Assembly (NCBI GenBank): GCA_012845835.1
Contig: JABAKD010000020.1
Span: 8,461,915 to 8,525,914 of the forward strand
DNA length: 64,000 nt
Direction: 5' to 3'
Source of the DNA: Undaria pinnatifida
Taxonomy: Eukaryota > Sar > Phaeophyceae > Laminariales > Alariaceae
Shown here piece after piece: positions 46,801 to 58,700 of the stretch. Made by a program: the position numbers and the translations under genes. The notes below the pieces were generated by a model. It did not search any database, was not told the DNA's origin, and worked only from the letters and a program-made list of their open reading frames with translations. Each line of letters starts with the position of its first letter. The stretch's first letter is position 1.

Positions 46801-49800
46801 GAAAAGGTGTGCGGGTCAAGGCTACTGATGGGAGGCACATCATGCGATCATGCTTAGCTGTAGTCGTATAACCCTAGAACCTTCGCTCCCCCGCAATGTC
46901 TTGGTAGAACACGTTTTTTTTGTTTTCACCGACCAGGCAGACTACGGCAGGGGACGCGGGGCGTCTAAATATATCGGCAACTCATGGCCACTCGAGCGAG
47001 TTCCTGCCGTGTGTTCGTGTTTGAAAGAGTCGCGATGTATATATATATATAGGTATTTTTCTATTTTATTTTTCGCGACGCGTTCTACGATAGAGATATT
47101 AGCGCTTTTCGTCTGAAATGTTTTCTGAATGACGCGGCTCCTTAACCCCAAATCGTCGAAAATGGGTAATTTTTTTTACGACTCTCTCGTTGTACGTACA
47201 CCTAGGCTATGGGATTTGCTCAATTCGGTATGACAGCAGTTTTATTTTCTCCTATTGGATCAGTTTTTGGGAGACGTCTTGAGCTCCCAAAATCGAGGAA
47301 TCTTGAAGAAAAAAACGGGGTGCATCTCTGTCGTAGCACGCATCTCGTCTTGAAGTTGTTTTTTTTCGACTCGCCCGCTTTGAGCGAGGCAGTGTTCGTC
47401 AGCCCCCAAACAAGATGGTCAAGACACCCGGACAGTCGATGATTTGATGATTCAGGTCGTTCATCATTATCTCCCAACAGAGAGAAGGAGCGGCAGAAAA
47501 AGTGACGCCGTGCGTCATCCCGGACACATTTAGTCGCCAAGATCCACATGCTTCACAGTATGCCAATATCCCGAACAGGCACGTAACTGTCAAGATAAAA
47601 AAGCACAGTGAACGAACAGGCAGTACAGGACCGTTCGTGTTTCTTGGGAGTTATAACGGGGTCTCTCCGCCCTTTCGTAGTTCGGGTCTGCGCGAAATAC
47701 CCCCTCGAAGCACCTTTGTAGAGCCACCCTGGCCTTTAGGGAGGGACATGTGAGAGGGACGGATGGGGGCGGCGGCTGAGGTTTCTGAGCACACCTTTTC
47801 GTTTCTTGACGGGCAGGATCGCTTAATCGAAATAAGGTTATAGGTGCGCCGGCTCCTATATATTTTATTCGTGGGCGCAAGCTCCAATGCCAGTACGTTC
47901 GGCAGGCATGGGCTCTCCTCTCATCTGCTGCTGTACGTATGTGGTCGTTGTTCCTTCGTTTCTTCTAAGCCAATTTTGCGTCGACCTATCCGTAAGGAGA
48001 AATGAGATCACTTTCTCCGCTAGTATCCCGCGGATTTTTGCGGCTTCTTCCTTCACACTGATCAGCTGGCCAACACCGCAATCCAAGGGGTAACTGATAG
48101 AACATAACATGAGCGGATATTCTGCTCCGGGCATGTTTTTCTTTTTCCCCGTTGAATGTTACACTCGCAGGTTATATCTCGAATGCCCAAGACCGAGGTG
48201 GTTCGAAGTGTTGGAAAGGTAAGAGGGTCCTTCGAAATAATGCCCTAGTATTGATCAGCTCCGCCCTCCTCTTGGATTGACGGGGAAAAAAATGCAAAGG
48301 ATGGTCGCGGGCGGGGGCGGCTCGAGAAGCTGGAATGGCCTCTAGAAGTAAAAGTCGCAAACTTACGATAGGTAGAAACCAACTGACCATAAAAGAAAAT
48401 ACTTTTCTGGATGTCGATAACAGCACAATCAAAGCGCGGATTCGAGATATATCCAGATTTTCAGTAACAACTTCGCAACCTCCTTCCACATGGCATGTTT
48501 CCTCCACCCGCCCCTGGCTTCCCCTGTCTTCATAGCCACCCTCCTAGCGCATGCCGCAATGCGTGTTAGCACAGCGTTACCCCCTTCCACCACACGGGTG
48601 TGCCTCCGTCCCGCCGACACGTCTTAATTGTTTTACTTCAGGAAAAACGCAACAATGCCAGGTATAAAACCTGACAAAGCGCCACGTTTATTTCATACAT
48701 GATATCTGAAGCAGCGGGTTAACGAGCTCTAACCCCGGCACAGGTAATGACCTTGACGCGCATCGAAGACCCGGAAATAGCGCTGCTGGCGTTTGCCGAG
48801 TCCAAGGGAAATGCGTCCGCGGCTGCCAAACGAATATCCGACGGCAGGTACTTCATCTCAAGAGTCATCCCACACCGTAGGAGTGCCGCAGATTCTAAGA
48901 ATTTTCCGAGCTCCTAACATGATGGAGAGCTAGCTCAACATTTCACCCGAAACGTGACTTCGAAGGCGTTCGTTTCGCGCAATCCGACAAAGCTCTTTTA
49001 TTCGCTAGTCTTAAAACAAAATACGCCCGTAAACTATCGGGCTAACCGGCAGCTCTTTACTCGTGGAGCTCAACCAATCAGAGTGCCAGAAAAAAAACAT
49101 TCAACCCCAAAAGAGCGACCCCTACCGCACTATAGAGGGATGACTTCTCAGTTGTGTGCGTGTGTGTCGGCCGCGTTTTTATGCGCTTGTGGGCATTGTA
49201 CCTAGTAGCACACGATTTGTTTTTTTCATGCTTCAAATACATCAGCTGTGAGTTCGATCAATCTAAGCGTCGATACTCACCTTTTTTGCAAGCTGCGCAA
49301 CTTGTACCCCTTTCGGCGGTAGCTGTGTAGCAAAACTGTGAAAACATAACTGGAGTCACCGTGCCATAGGAGAAGGAGGCGCGATAAAAATTGAAGGCAA
49401 GAACCGGGGCGAAGAAGGGACAACACCTGTGACCACGGCTTGTCTAGAAGTTGGAAAGTAGAAGTGCGAAACAAAAAAAAACAAAAAAAGGAGGCTGGTG
49501 GGTAGTGCTTAATGTACTGCACGCAACTTACACATTACGCTCCGTGCTGTAGTACAACTTACACAGTAGCTCTAAGCTACACTCCGCGCTGTAGCAACTC
49601 ACAGCAGGCAATTGATCACGCAATAATAAGCCCATGTAGGTTGTCTTTTATAGTTGTCGTGCTTTCTACCCTATGCTTTATCCTGGCGATGCTTCAACAA
49701 AGGAGAATCAATGCTGAATGCGAAAGACCTTATCGTCTGTATCCGGCGGTTGCCTGATTTTCTTTCTGCACAGAGACGCAAGTTCGAACGCAGAGAACTT

Positions 49801-50450
49801 CAATCTTGTGCGACTGCCGGTGTACAGTGTACGGCTACTGAAAGAGGCAAAAAATTGTGAAAATTGTGCATTTTACAGTTACTACACACCTGCGTTGCAT
49901 TTTTGTTTTCCGGCAGATGGGTAAAATTGAAGTGTTGGTTAGAAGCCCTACCCTTTGAGCTGCTTCAGTTGCTTCTACCCGTTGAGCTGCTCCAGCCACT
50001 TCTACCCGTTGAGCTGCTTTAGTTACTGCTACCCGTTGAGCTGCTTCAATCACTTATGTCCGTTGAGCTACCGCGTCAGACGCCTGCCTTCTACCCGTTG
50101 AGCTGCTTCAGTAACATGACCGAAGTAGCCGAACGGGTAGAGCTTCTAACTCGCATGAACCTTGAGCCCATCATACTTCCACGCCAGCCTGTGTCGTGTT
50201 AACTTGACTCGGTTATTAAAACAACGGTGGGCTAGCTGCTTGCTTCATTTTCCAACCCTCGGCAGTATCGTTCACGCATCTCACCACTTCATATACAACA
50301 TCTGATCGATTTGTCGTTGGCGACAGGGCGTACCTCGACGAGCTCTTCCTTGCCGCCGACATCGTCAGCGTGGGAGTGTTTCTCAGGGCCCTCAAAAAGC
50401 CGGGGAAGAGAGGATCTGGGGCTCTCTGGCGGGAAGGAATTGCGCCATGA
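43848..50450 (+). CDS. TRAF-type zinc-finger protein with UBA-like tail (5' end unresolved)
   Basis: Exons 43848-43904, 45075-45366, 46597-46806, 48744-48847 and 50327-50450 join in phase. The first two join as KLR-CPEC. Six units of the form Cys-x2-Cys-x(10-13)-His-x(3-5)-Cys follow each other: CPEC...H...C, CTLC...H...C, CTRC...H...C, CKAC...H|...C (completed only by joining 45366 to 46597), CRSC...H...C and CGC...H...C. This is the TRAF-type zinc-finger pattern, used for protein binding in ubiquitin-linked signalling. The last two exons encode an acidic/alanine-rich helical part (DPEIALLAFAESKGNASAAA), which resembles UBA helices, and a basic end (RALKKPGKRGSG). No RING or TRAF/MATH domain was found, so the N-terminus is probably incomplete. 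The joins from 46806 onward rest on phase and position only and are less certain. Confidence 0.72.
44560..44950 (-). repeat. Dispersed repeat family F1, copy 4
   Basis: gtggagaaccctaactccgc at one end, ccgtcgaacacctcgcggcg in the middle, gatgcgagggtctatggtca at the other end. It lies in the intron before the zinc-finger exon at 45075. Confidence 0.75.
45520..45870 (+). repeat. Dispersed repeat family F1, copy 5
   Basis: ggccgtagtcgtatgaccat to ttctccaccccgcgcaaatg. It is the best preserved plus-oriented copy and lies about 150 bp after a zinc-finger exon. Confidence 0.8.
46105..46438 (-). repeat. Dispersed repeat family F1, copy 6 (diverged)
   Basis: Holds cacctcgcggtgctttcgcg, tgtcggtgaaaacccgacgc and agtcccggcattgtttacag, matching F1 in reverse order. 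Confidence 0.6.
46845..46945 (+). repeat. Dispersed repeat family F1, copy 7 (partial)
   Basis: tagctgtagtcgtataaccc to gttttcaccgaccaggcaga; begins 40 bp after the zinc-finger exon ending at 46806. Confidence 0.65.
47078..47343. mobile_element. MITE with ACGCGTGCTACGATAGAGG ends, copy 1
   Basis: Left acgcgttctacgatagagat and right atctctgtcgtagcacgcat are imperfect inverted repeats. 266 bp, non-coding. Confidence 0.75.
49340..49475 (+). repeat. SINE body fragment (opposite orientation)
   Basis: gcgataaaaattgaaggcaa and acctgtgaccacggcttgtc are the reverse complement of the SINE body at 20640-20710. The head is missing. Confidence 0.6.
49945..50115. repeat. 30 bp minisatellite built on a tRNA A-box sequence
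   Basis: Six copies of ctacccgttgagctgcttca with variable spacers. On the minus strand each reads agctcaacgggtag, the sequence of a tRNA D-arm/A box. It is followed at 50127 by the plus-strand form gtagccgaacgggtagagc. Confidence 0.8.
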
Positions 50451-50685
50451 CAACGACCAACCAGATGCTAATCCAGGAGTTGCGTGCCGACGAACCAGAG
50501 GTCGAGTTGAGAGTCGTTTTCTATACCTCGTCTGTGCCGTCAGACCCCTGCCGAGGAGACACCAACACGACCAAACGATATGCGCCTACAGTAAGCGTAT
50601 GCCTTGCAAACGCTATTTTTCAATCCCGCGCAAGAGCGTGCTCCCTCTCGAGCCTAAGGCGGTTGTCGGGTGCAAATAATTTTTG

Positions 50686-50963
50686 ACGCGTGCTACGATA
50701 GAGGTGCACCATTTTTTTTTCTAACACTACCCCTCACTTTAGGAGGAGGTTAAGACACGTCCTTCTTAACCCAAAAACTGATTTGATCCCGGATGAGAAA
50801 TAAACCTGCTCTATCGCGGATGAAAAATCCCATGGCCTGGGTATACGACGAGAATCATGCAATTTTTTTTTGCCTATTTCCGACGATTTTGGATCAAGGA
50901 GCCCAGTCATTCAGAAAGCTTTTCAGACGAAGAGTGGTGTTATGCCTCTATCGTAGCACGCGT
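50686..50963. mobile_element. MITE with ACGCGTGCTACGATAGAGG ends, copy 2 (best)
   Basis: The 19 bp ends are perfect inverted repeats. 278 bp, no coding capacity, just 3' of the zinc-finger gene. Confidence 0.85.
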
Positions 50964-51819
50964 TTCTTCAGCTGAATAACTGGAGACTTTACCGTCTTCG
51001 TCATCCCACGGCACGGGTTTCACTTTTTTGGGTTGAATGTTTTTTTCTGGCCAGACTCAAGATACGGTAGGGGGTGCCAATACGCCCCCCTTTTTCTCTA
51101 ATAGATTTGAGCCAGTCGCACGAGCGACTCTGCTGTACCTCACGGACGAAACGACTTTACGCTGTATGCTTGGTGCGGCGTGGCTAACCAATGCATTGCG
51201 GATTTATGTCGCGAAATTAACAAAAACAAGCAAACAAGCTTAAGACCGCAGAAGGAACAGGGGGGCTTTCACTCGCGCGAGTGACTCCGGGCCACTGCAA
51301 CAAAAAAAAAACTTAAAGAGGGATCCACCCCCCCTTATTGTAGCATTTGGTCGGCACTCTGATTGGTTGAGCTCCTCAAGCTAGGAACCACCGGTTAGTC
51401 TGACACTTTTACGAGTAGATTTTGTTTCAAGACTAGCGCATAGAATTGTTGGGTCGGATATCGCGAACGAACGTCGCAGAAAGTCGTCTTTCGGGTTGAG
51501 ATATTGAGCTCCTCCTGTTCAGGAGGAGGTCAGGAGGAGCTCAGAAAACTTTCTGCTCCACCCCCTGCCGTGGGATGTACTCGCAAAGTGTTTGCGATCC
51601 TGTGCGCGGGTCCTACGTGCACGCGCCACCCCACACGGACGCCGTCTGTGACGAAGATATTTTCCCACGGACGACGTGCCACGACGATAGCGGTAGCCGT
51701 TGTAGCCGAAGTACCTACGGCTGAATGCGCCCCACATCCGGGGAGCTACCACGACAAACTCGTCGAGAACAACATTTTTTGTCTTGCGATATTGCTCGCT
51801 GTACATACCTACAGATGAG

Positions 51820-51957
51820 ACGCGTGCTACACGACAGAGGTGCACCACCGGTCTTAAGCTCTGTAACCACCTGGTAAACAGAGACAGAGGTCTTAAGCTC
51901 CAAAACTGAGGAAACCTCAGAAAAAAAGCGGTGTGCGCCTCACATCGTAGCACGCGT
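51820..51957. mobile_element. MITE with ACGCGTGCTACGATAGAGG ends, copy 3
   Basis: acgcgtgctacacgacagag on the left, ctcacatcgtagcacgcgt on the right; 138 bp, internally deleted relative to copy 2. Confidence 0.75.
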
Positions 51958-52794
51958 CTAAAAGACAAAAAAAAAAAACGTGCACGTAGCGTGCATCTTA
52001 GCGTACAGTTTTTCTAAATCAGTTCATGCGGGTGAGGTATAGAACAAGCTTCTCAAGTGAACAGCCTCAAAAGAAAAGAAAATCAGGTGCTTCTCTTCCG
52101 TAACATGCGTGGGGACGAAAGGAAACTTCGTTTTGACTCGAGCGTGCTGTCGTCCAGCCCGACAGACACACCGACGCGCTGCTGTCCTTTCAATCGCAAT
52201 ATCATGCCGCATCTGTTTATTTCGGCGGCCGGCAGAGCAGACGGACCGCGGCGAACCACCCGGCAACCAGCAAACCAGTAGATGCATACGTCTACAGGGG
52301 CGCTAGTTTGTGGTATAGGACGATTGAACACTCGTTGCCGGACGTGAACCGACTCGATACCCGTCGCGCCGTCGGCGGGGCGACTCTCAAAAGGAATCCA
52401 TCCCGATAGGAGGCCAATGCATACATGGGACGTGCTTTTCACCCGGCACTCTTGAAACACAGCGCGTTCACCAAACCAAAAAAGATAAAACAAAAATCAA
52501 CGTACACCCACGATGCCTTTCAATGAGACTTTCTAAGTGTATTAAAACCCTACTTTTCCTAAGATTTCCTCTTAGGTTCTCCCTCTCGAGCAAAGGCAAC
52601 CGACTATTCGTATATACCTTTGAAGCGAAAGAAACCCTGCGCTTTTTTTTAGGCCCCCTCCGTCGTCTTTGATCAGTAGCTCCGGACCTGAGCATCACTC
52701 GTATATAATTTTGAAGCCAAAACCATATACGTTTTCTTAGCCCCCCCCCCCTCTTTTTCAGTAGCTACGGACCTGCGCACTACCCCGCGCACAG
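51958..52794. other. Intergenic region, no gene found
   Basis: A 136-codon minus frame at 52083-52493 shows no domain and no splice signal tying it to a neighbour. Nothing else is supported between the MITE and the amidohydrolase stop codon. Confidence 0.4.
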
Positions 52795-55700
52795 TTAAGT
52801 ACAGCATCGGCAGCGACCGATCCGGCGAGAACCAGCTTTCAACCACGGGTTGCCGCGGTCGCTCGCTCGCTTGCGCTTCGGCCCGTTCTTGCCCGGAAAT
52901 CCGCTCCCCGAGAGCGATCCGTACAAGGCTGCCTTCTCTTCGACGCCCATTTCTTCCTTCGGAGAATCGGTGCCGGTGTTGTTCCAGCGACACGAACCGC
53001 CTACCCAGACTTGAGACACCTTGGCCTCCACGATAAGGCTACTCAGACGGTGTAGATTGGGGGGGGGGGGTGAAGGGGGGGGGGGGGAGGGGGGCGGTCG
53101 AAATTGGGGAGGGGGGGTGAGGGTGTAACGTGGGGTGTAAAACCTGTAAAGCCTCCTCATTTTGTGTTTGCCTTAGTCATTTGGCCATTGACCACGCATC
53201 CCTTTTGGGACGGAGCACCGTTCCTACTCTAAATCGAGGGGAGGGGGGGGGTAAAGCGGCTTAAATTAAATCGCGGAGAGTGAGTGATATCTGAAACGAA
53301 GATGCAGCGACTGTGGGAGCGCGTCGGAACCAATCACGCCATCGTGGAAAGTTCTGATATAGGTTTACGGCTGACCGCGCGAGGCTCGCCTCGGCTTTCT
53401 TGAAAGACAGTACGGTAACCGACATCGGCAGCCGACAGGAAGCTGCCAGGCGTGGGTGAAGCATCCGTTAGCCATGTTTTTACTTCACGATCGTCTGTGC
53501 AGCGGCTCAGAAAAAGCTGAACTCGACGAACAAAGGTAAAGCAGCCGGATCAAACACGGAACACATCGTTTGCGTTCAAGCGCGTACGGCGCAGACCTTG
53601 GGTCTTTCAGGAGCGCTGCACCCCCCCCTTCCACCTCAAGTATCGTAAGATCGGCCAAGCGTCCTGGCCGAATGACACCGAGTCTGTCCTCCACGCCCGC
53701 GGCGATAGCACCCCCGGTGGTGTACATCCAGACGGCTTCTTCCAGGGTGAGCCGTTCGTCCGGTAGAAAGGGCGTCACGCCACGCTCGGTCTCCCCTGCA
53801 CCCTCCACGTCATCCCATACTACCTCCGCCCCGTGACCGTGACTATTACGTTTGGCTGTTTTGTCCGCTTCAATACCCTCACGATGATGTTCGGTTGCTT
53901 TATCTTCGACCTCGGAGCTGGCGGTGGAGGCAACGACGGTGGTGGTAGTGGCATGTGCAGCGGTGGCTTCCGATTTCGTCTCGGGTGCAAGCGGGGAGGA
54001 ACGCTGGGGTTCCGACGGAGGAGGAGGAGGCTTGTTGGGTCTGTACACGGCATCGTATATGCCACGCAGAGGGTCGTGGGTCTGACAGATCAGCGTGCGC
54101 GGGGAGGAGGAGGCGGGCGGGGAAGGACGAACCGTGGTCCGGAGGAGAGAAAATGAGGTGGAGCGGCGACGGTACCAAGCTCGGTTGAATGAAGGCCTTG
54201 TCTCATGCATTGTGCGCTTTGGATACGACGTACAACGCAACCGCCTGATGACCGCAGCATAAACAAAATCCTGCATCCGTTTGTCCGGGCATGTTGGGGG
54301 AAGCTCAGAACCTGTTTATCGCTGTCTCCACCGTAAGGCGCTTCATGGTTCCAGCTGCTTTCTAGCGACGTTTTATTCTCCAGCCTGTACGAAAATCGCA
54401 AAAGAAAACGCCCGACCCGCCCCACGACGCGGCCACTTACAGATATGCCATGTACAGCTTGCTTTAGTCCGCACACGCAATCGGTAGCCTTCGTATCCCG
54501 TATCACCGGAGTCACTCAATCGGAACGCGCATCACAATAAACGGTGCACACACTGACAAAAATACAATGCAGCGCGCAACCTCATACTTCGTATTTGTTT
54601 CACAACCATAGCAGTAGCGCGTACCCACCCGCCAGACCTGCGACTCTCGATACGCTCACCTCGATAGGGGCGTCGCTGCTGCCGGCACAGGTTACTCCCG
54701 CGTGCAAAAGGGTGCGCCAGGGGTAGCAACTCGCATGGACCGACGGGCTGTAGTATTCGAGCGTCAGATCGAGAGACGGATGTAAAAAGCGCGTGTTTTG
54801 TCGAAAACAGGAAGGGACACAAAACTTAGCCGTGTTTGTAAACCAGCGCATTGAAGGCGTATGATTGACTGTACTAGCGGAGCTCACGCATCTCCGTCGG
54901 GAACAAATGCGACACATAGCAGCACATGCAGTTGCTGTTTTTCTCACATGAACTCGCCGTTGCAATCTACAAGTGGTCACAGGACAGGATCCAAAAACTC
55001 TGGAGTCGAAGAGCAGAAAAAAAAAGCGGAGGTGTTATCGATAAACCCCAAGTCACGCCAACAATTTTGGTCAATATACTCAACACACACCTCAGGCGCT
55101 TGATCACTACGGCAGCGTCCGAAGGCACAAAAGACGGCTGCACCGCCGCCACCACGCCGAGGGCTTCCATCCTCTTCACCAGGTCTGGACCGGCCACCTT
55201 CAATCGACGCGGACACGAAGCCAACGAGCACAAGGGAGACCATGAACGCGGGAGATGATACTACTACACTGTACCAGGTAGTATTCTTCTTCTCCTTCGC
55301 AGGGCATTTAGAGCAATAACCGAATTAGATTAGGGCTATTGTCCCATCTAGCGCGTCTCTTTCTTCGAGTTATTTCCGCTCCCAAATCTGGATCCACCTC
55401 TGTTCCATATCCGGTTCTGTTTGGTTAAGTTTCGATTTTAAAAGCTCTGCCGACGGCAAAGAGATGGCAAAAACGGAGACCTTAACTTTGGCGAGGCGGT
55501 GGTGTACTGCGAGCATTAACCCGCCGGTACGATTCAGGTGGGGTTGGTTCCCACGGCGCTATCACGGCCTACCGTACATGGAGCTTGGCGGTAAACCGTG
55601 TTCGACCCGATTTGTGTGGTTAACATCGGCCGGATCTACCGGTCATTTTTCCAATCAGACATGCATCTATTTTCAGCGACTGGTGAACAGAAGACTTCTA

Positions 55701-58700
55701 CCCTGCGCTGCCCTTGCCTTCTGCGGGTAATCAGGGCTAACCCGCGCTCGATTACGTTGGAGAATAGCTGCAAGATCTATTCCATTTGAGCCCCCCTGTT
55801 TTTCTCTCTCGAATTTTCGCCTCTAAAGGGCATCGGCCCCCGTGATTTCAACCGAGTGCAAACACATCTAAGAGACACGCACAGCCAGCGCCCCGATATC
55901 GCGCAAATCGGGTGTTACGGAGACCTTGCCGCATGACATTTGTAACCGTTACCCTTCCTCCGACCGAATTGTCAAGACACAGCAACAGCCCCTTTCCGTC
56001 GAACAACGTTCCCATAAAAAACATATCGATTACGCCTCTCTGCTACAGCTACCGCCATCCGCGGTTTGTCAACCCTTTTCGAACCACAGTACACCCATAC
56101 CTTTGGGAACAAGCCATTCGGAATTAGTGTGCAACACTTTCTGGCAGCACTGAAATGGTTGCACGGCGTCATTTCGAGCTTTTTGCTTCCGGGAAAAGAT
56201 CATCGTTTTGGCACAAACATAGGATTCTTCACCTGGCAGTGGGTCACGATCGGGCGGTCCGCCGAGGTGATGCCCGCATCTTCGAAAGCGTCCAACACCG
56301 AACTCAAGGCTCGGTCCCCTATGGCGTGGACTTCCACTCGAAAACCCTTGTCCCGTGCCTGCGCCACCTGTATCGAGTTCGCCAGGACGCGCGGTAAGGT
56401 AGCAGGGAGCACGATACAATGAAAAAACGCAGTAGAGTTGTGTTCGTGGGGTCATTTCGTGCATGCGTATTCTAATATATATAGCTGGTAAAATATAATA
56501 ATGCAATAATATATATTATTATACATGATATGGACCAGCTTACAAGAAATTTGTAGTCCGAGCAAGGCTTGAAACCTTAGACTAACGTGACACCAACAAC
56601 GAGCAACCTTTGAGCGTAGGATAATCTGCTGGGTTTACTATAGCGCCCGCCGCTGAGCACACGACTTCCTAATCCCAAATTCTTAGCGTTTCCCAAAACC
56701 TGGGAGCCTGGTGTGCTTAATTTCCTGGTAGGCTGTTTCTTATACGCGCTAGTATACTTGCTTTTTTATTTTTTATTTTGGCTCATCCCATGGATTATCT
56801 TCGCACATTTCTTTTCTTCTGCTCCCTCTCCGGACGTAACTCAGACCCGGGGTCGCTCGTAAGCAGGTTCTTCTCCCCCCCTCCCTACTACGGCGCGCGC
56901 CTTCGTTTTTATCGCGAGACTACAGTTCAGCACTTTTTCTTCCCTCCCTCGCCGACTCGCGTCGAATACTACACTATGATGTGTACTCCGATTGATATTT
57001 TTTTTCCATCAGAGGCAGCAAACCGGAGCGTGCAGATTCAACGTCAGAGAAAAGCTGCGGTAGGCGGTGCCCTTGCACGTCCTAAATAACCTCAATCGAG
57101 AAGCTGCCATGGTATCCCCTCTACCCCGTTGGGGCGTTATGATTGATAGTAATCGTCCTCTTTATAGCTGGGGCAGGCGTTGTCGCCTGCCTGAACGAAC
57201 GGCTCCGCCCCCCCTTCTGTCAGAAGGTGTGAGGGGGACAGCAACCAACTAACACCAGAGGTGAAACATCCAAGCAACTCACATGTGAGCGGCTATTACA
57301 GAGCCAGAGGCACTCATACTGGCAATGAAAGGACAACCCGGTAATCAATCCCACGGTCCAGGTACATAAAAAACAAAAACATGGGTACGATTCCGAGGGT
57401 ATCCCAACGATGTTGAGGGGTCCTCAGTCACCCATACGTATTTCCCCCGAAAAGTGGAACCCCGATCGCGGCGCGAGTTAATGTGTGTGGCGACGCTAAG
57501 GCGTCAGAGGAGGACGTGATCACCTCCATACACCGGGGTACGTGCAGAATCTGCGGGAAATCGCTCGGGTTCAGCGGTAGGAGGACACGGCCGCAGGTGC
57601 GGGACAAGCATGGCTTTCCTGCTATTTCGGGACAGCCGAAAAACAACTGCTCGACGTTTGTCCAGGCCAAAAGAACCAAGCGAACCCATCACGAACGTTT
57701 CCGCGCCTTTTGTCTTCGCGGGGTATGTGTGTAGCAGGCCTGTATGATCCACAAAAGCTTTACCTAGGTTTGCCGTCAGCCAGTAACCGAGATCGCGGGA
57801 GTTTTCACTACACGCACGGGACTCCTTCGTCTCTGGAATAATTGTTTCCGCTACGTGTTAGGCGTTATTGCAAACGTCATATCCATTTTTGCATGGGGTA
57901 TAAGTACCCGCGCCTTCCACTGTTCTATCCCGATCGGCCTGTCACCCTACCCTCCATGCCTACCCTTTTACAAAACTTTTCGAATCTGGTGGCACAAGCG
58001 CCCGGTTGCCCTAACTACCATTTTACAAAATACTGTCGTATCTAGTGGCGCAAGATCATCGCCTGTCTTGGCTACCAGGTATCACCTTTCTAGTGAGCGA
58101 CTCAGGCTCATGGTTCAGGATCCCGTTGTTGTCCGTGCCAACGTATGGCACCCTCATTGCTGCTGTCTCCGCGCCTGGGCGAATTTGTATTGGGGATTGG
58201 GGCGGGTGTAGCTCGTGTGTGTATGCCTATGCGAGGGAGGTCGAACGCAAAAAGTAGCAAACGCGACAAGCTCCAGCGTAATACCCACTTGGGGCAGGGC
58301 CATCAATTATGGAACCACTTTCGAGCAAGGGAAGCGCAGTCCACCACACAACCGCTCTGATTGCAAAGGGCAATGAAAGCAACAACAGGGCGGTTGAATG
58401 TTTCCAATGCCGTTGTGGAGAACCTTGAACTTCGAAGAAATATACTTGCCAGATACGTTTGTTCAACAATTTTCACTCATCGACCCACCTAAGGAGCCGT
58501 CTGAGAAGAGCTTCACGCGGTGCCGCGACATCAGGGCTTCGCCTATGTCTCCCGACCGCGGCTTTACATGGCCATATTTTTCTTCTCCTGCGCTCTCTAC
58601 ACCACCACTAGGACCCTTGAAGGCGATGGCCTCGTCGGCAGTGTCATGGGGCTCGTTCCTCGCGGACATCTCGCCGTCAAAGATAACGTGGTCATTCTCG

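Noticed and set aside
47865-48134. 89-codon minus-strand ORF with plausible helical text
   Set aside because: Single frame antisense in an intron of the zinc-finger gene, with no recognised domain or neighbouring exons.
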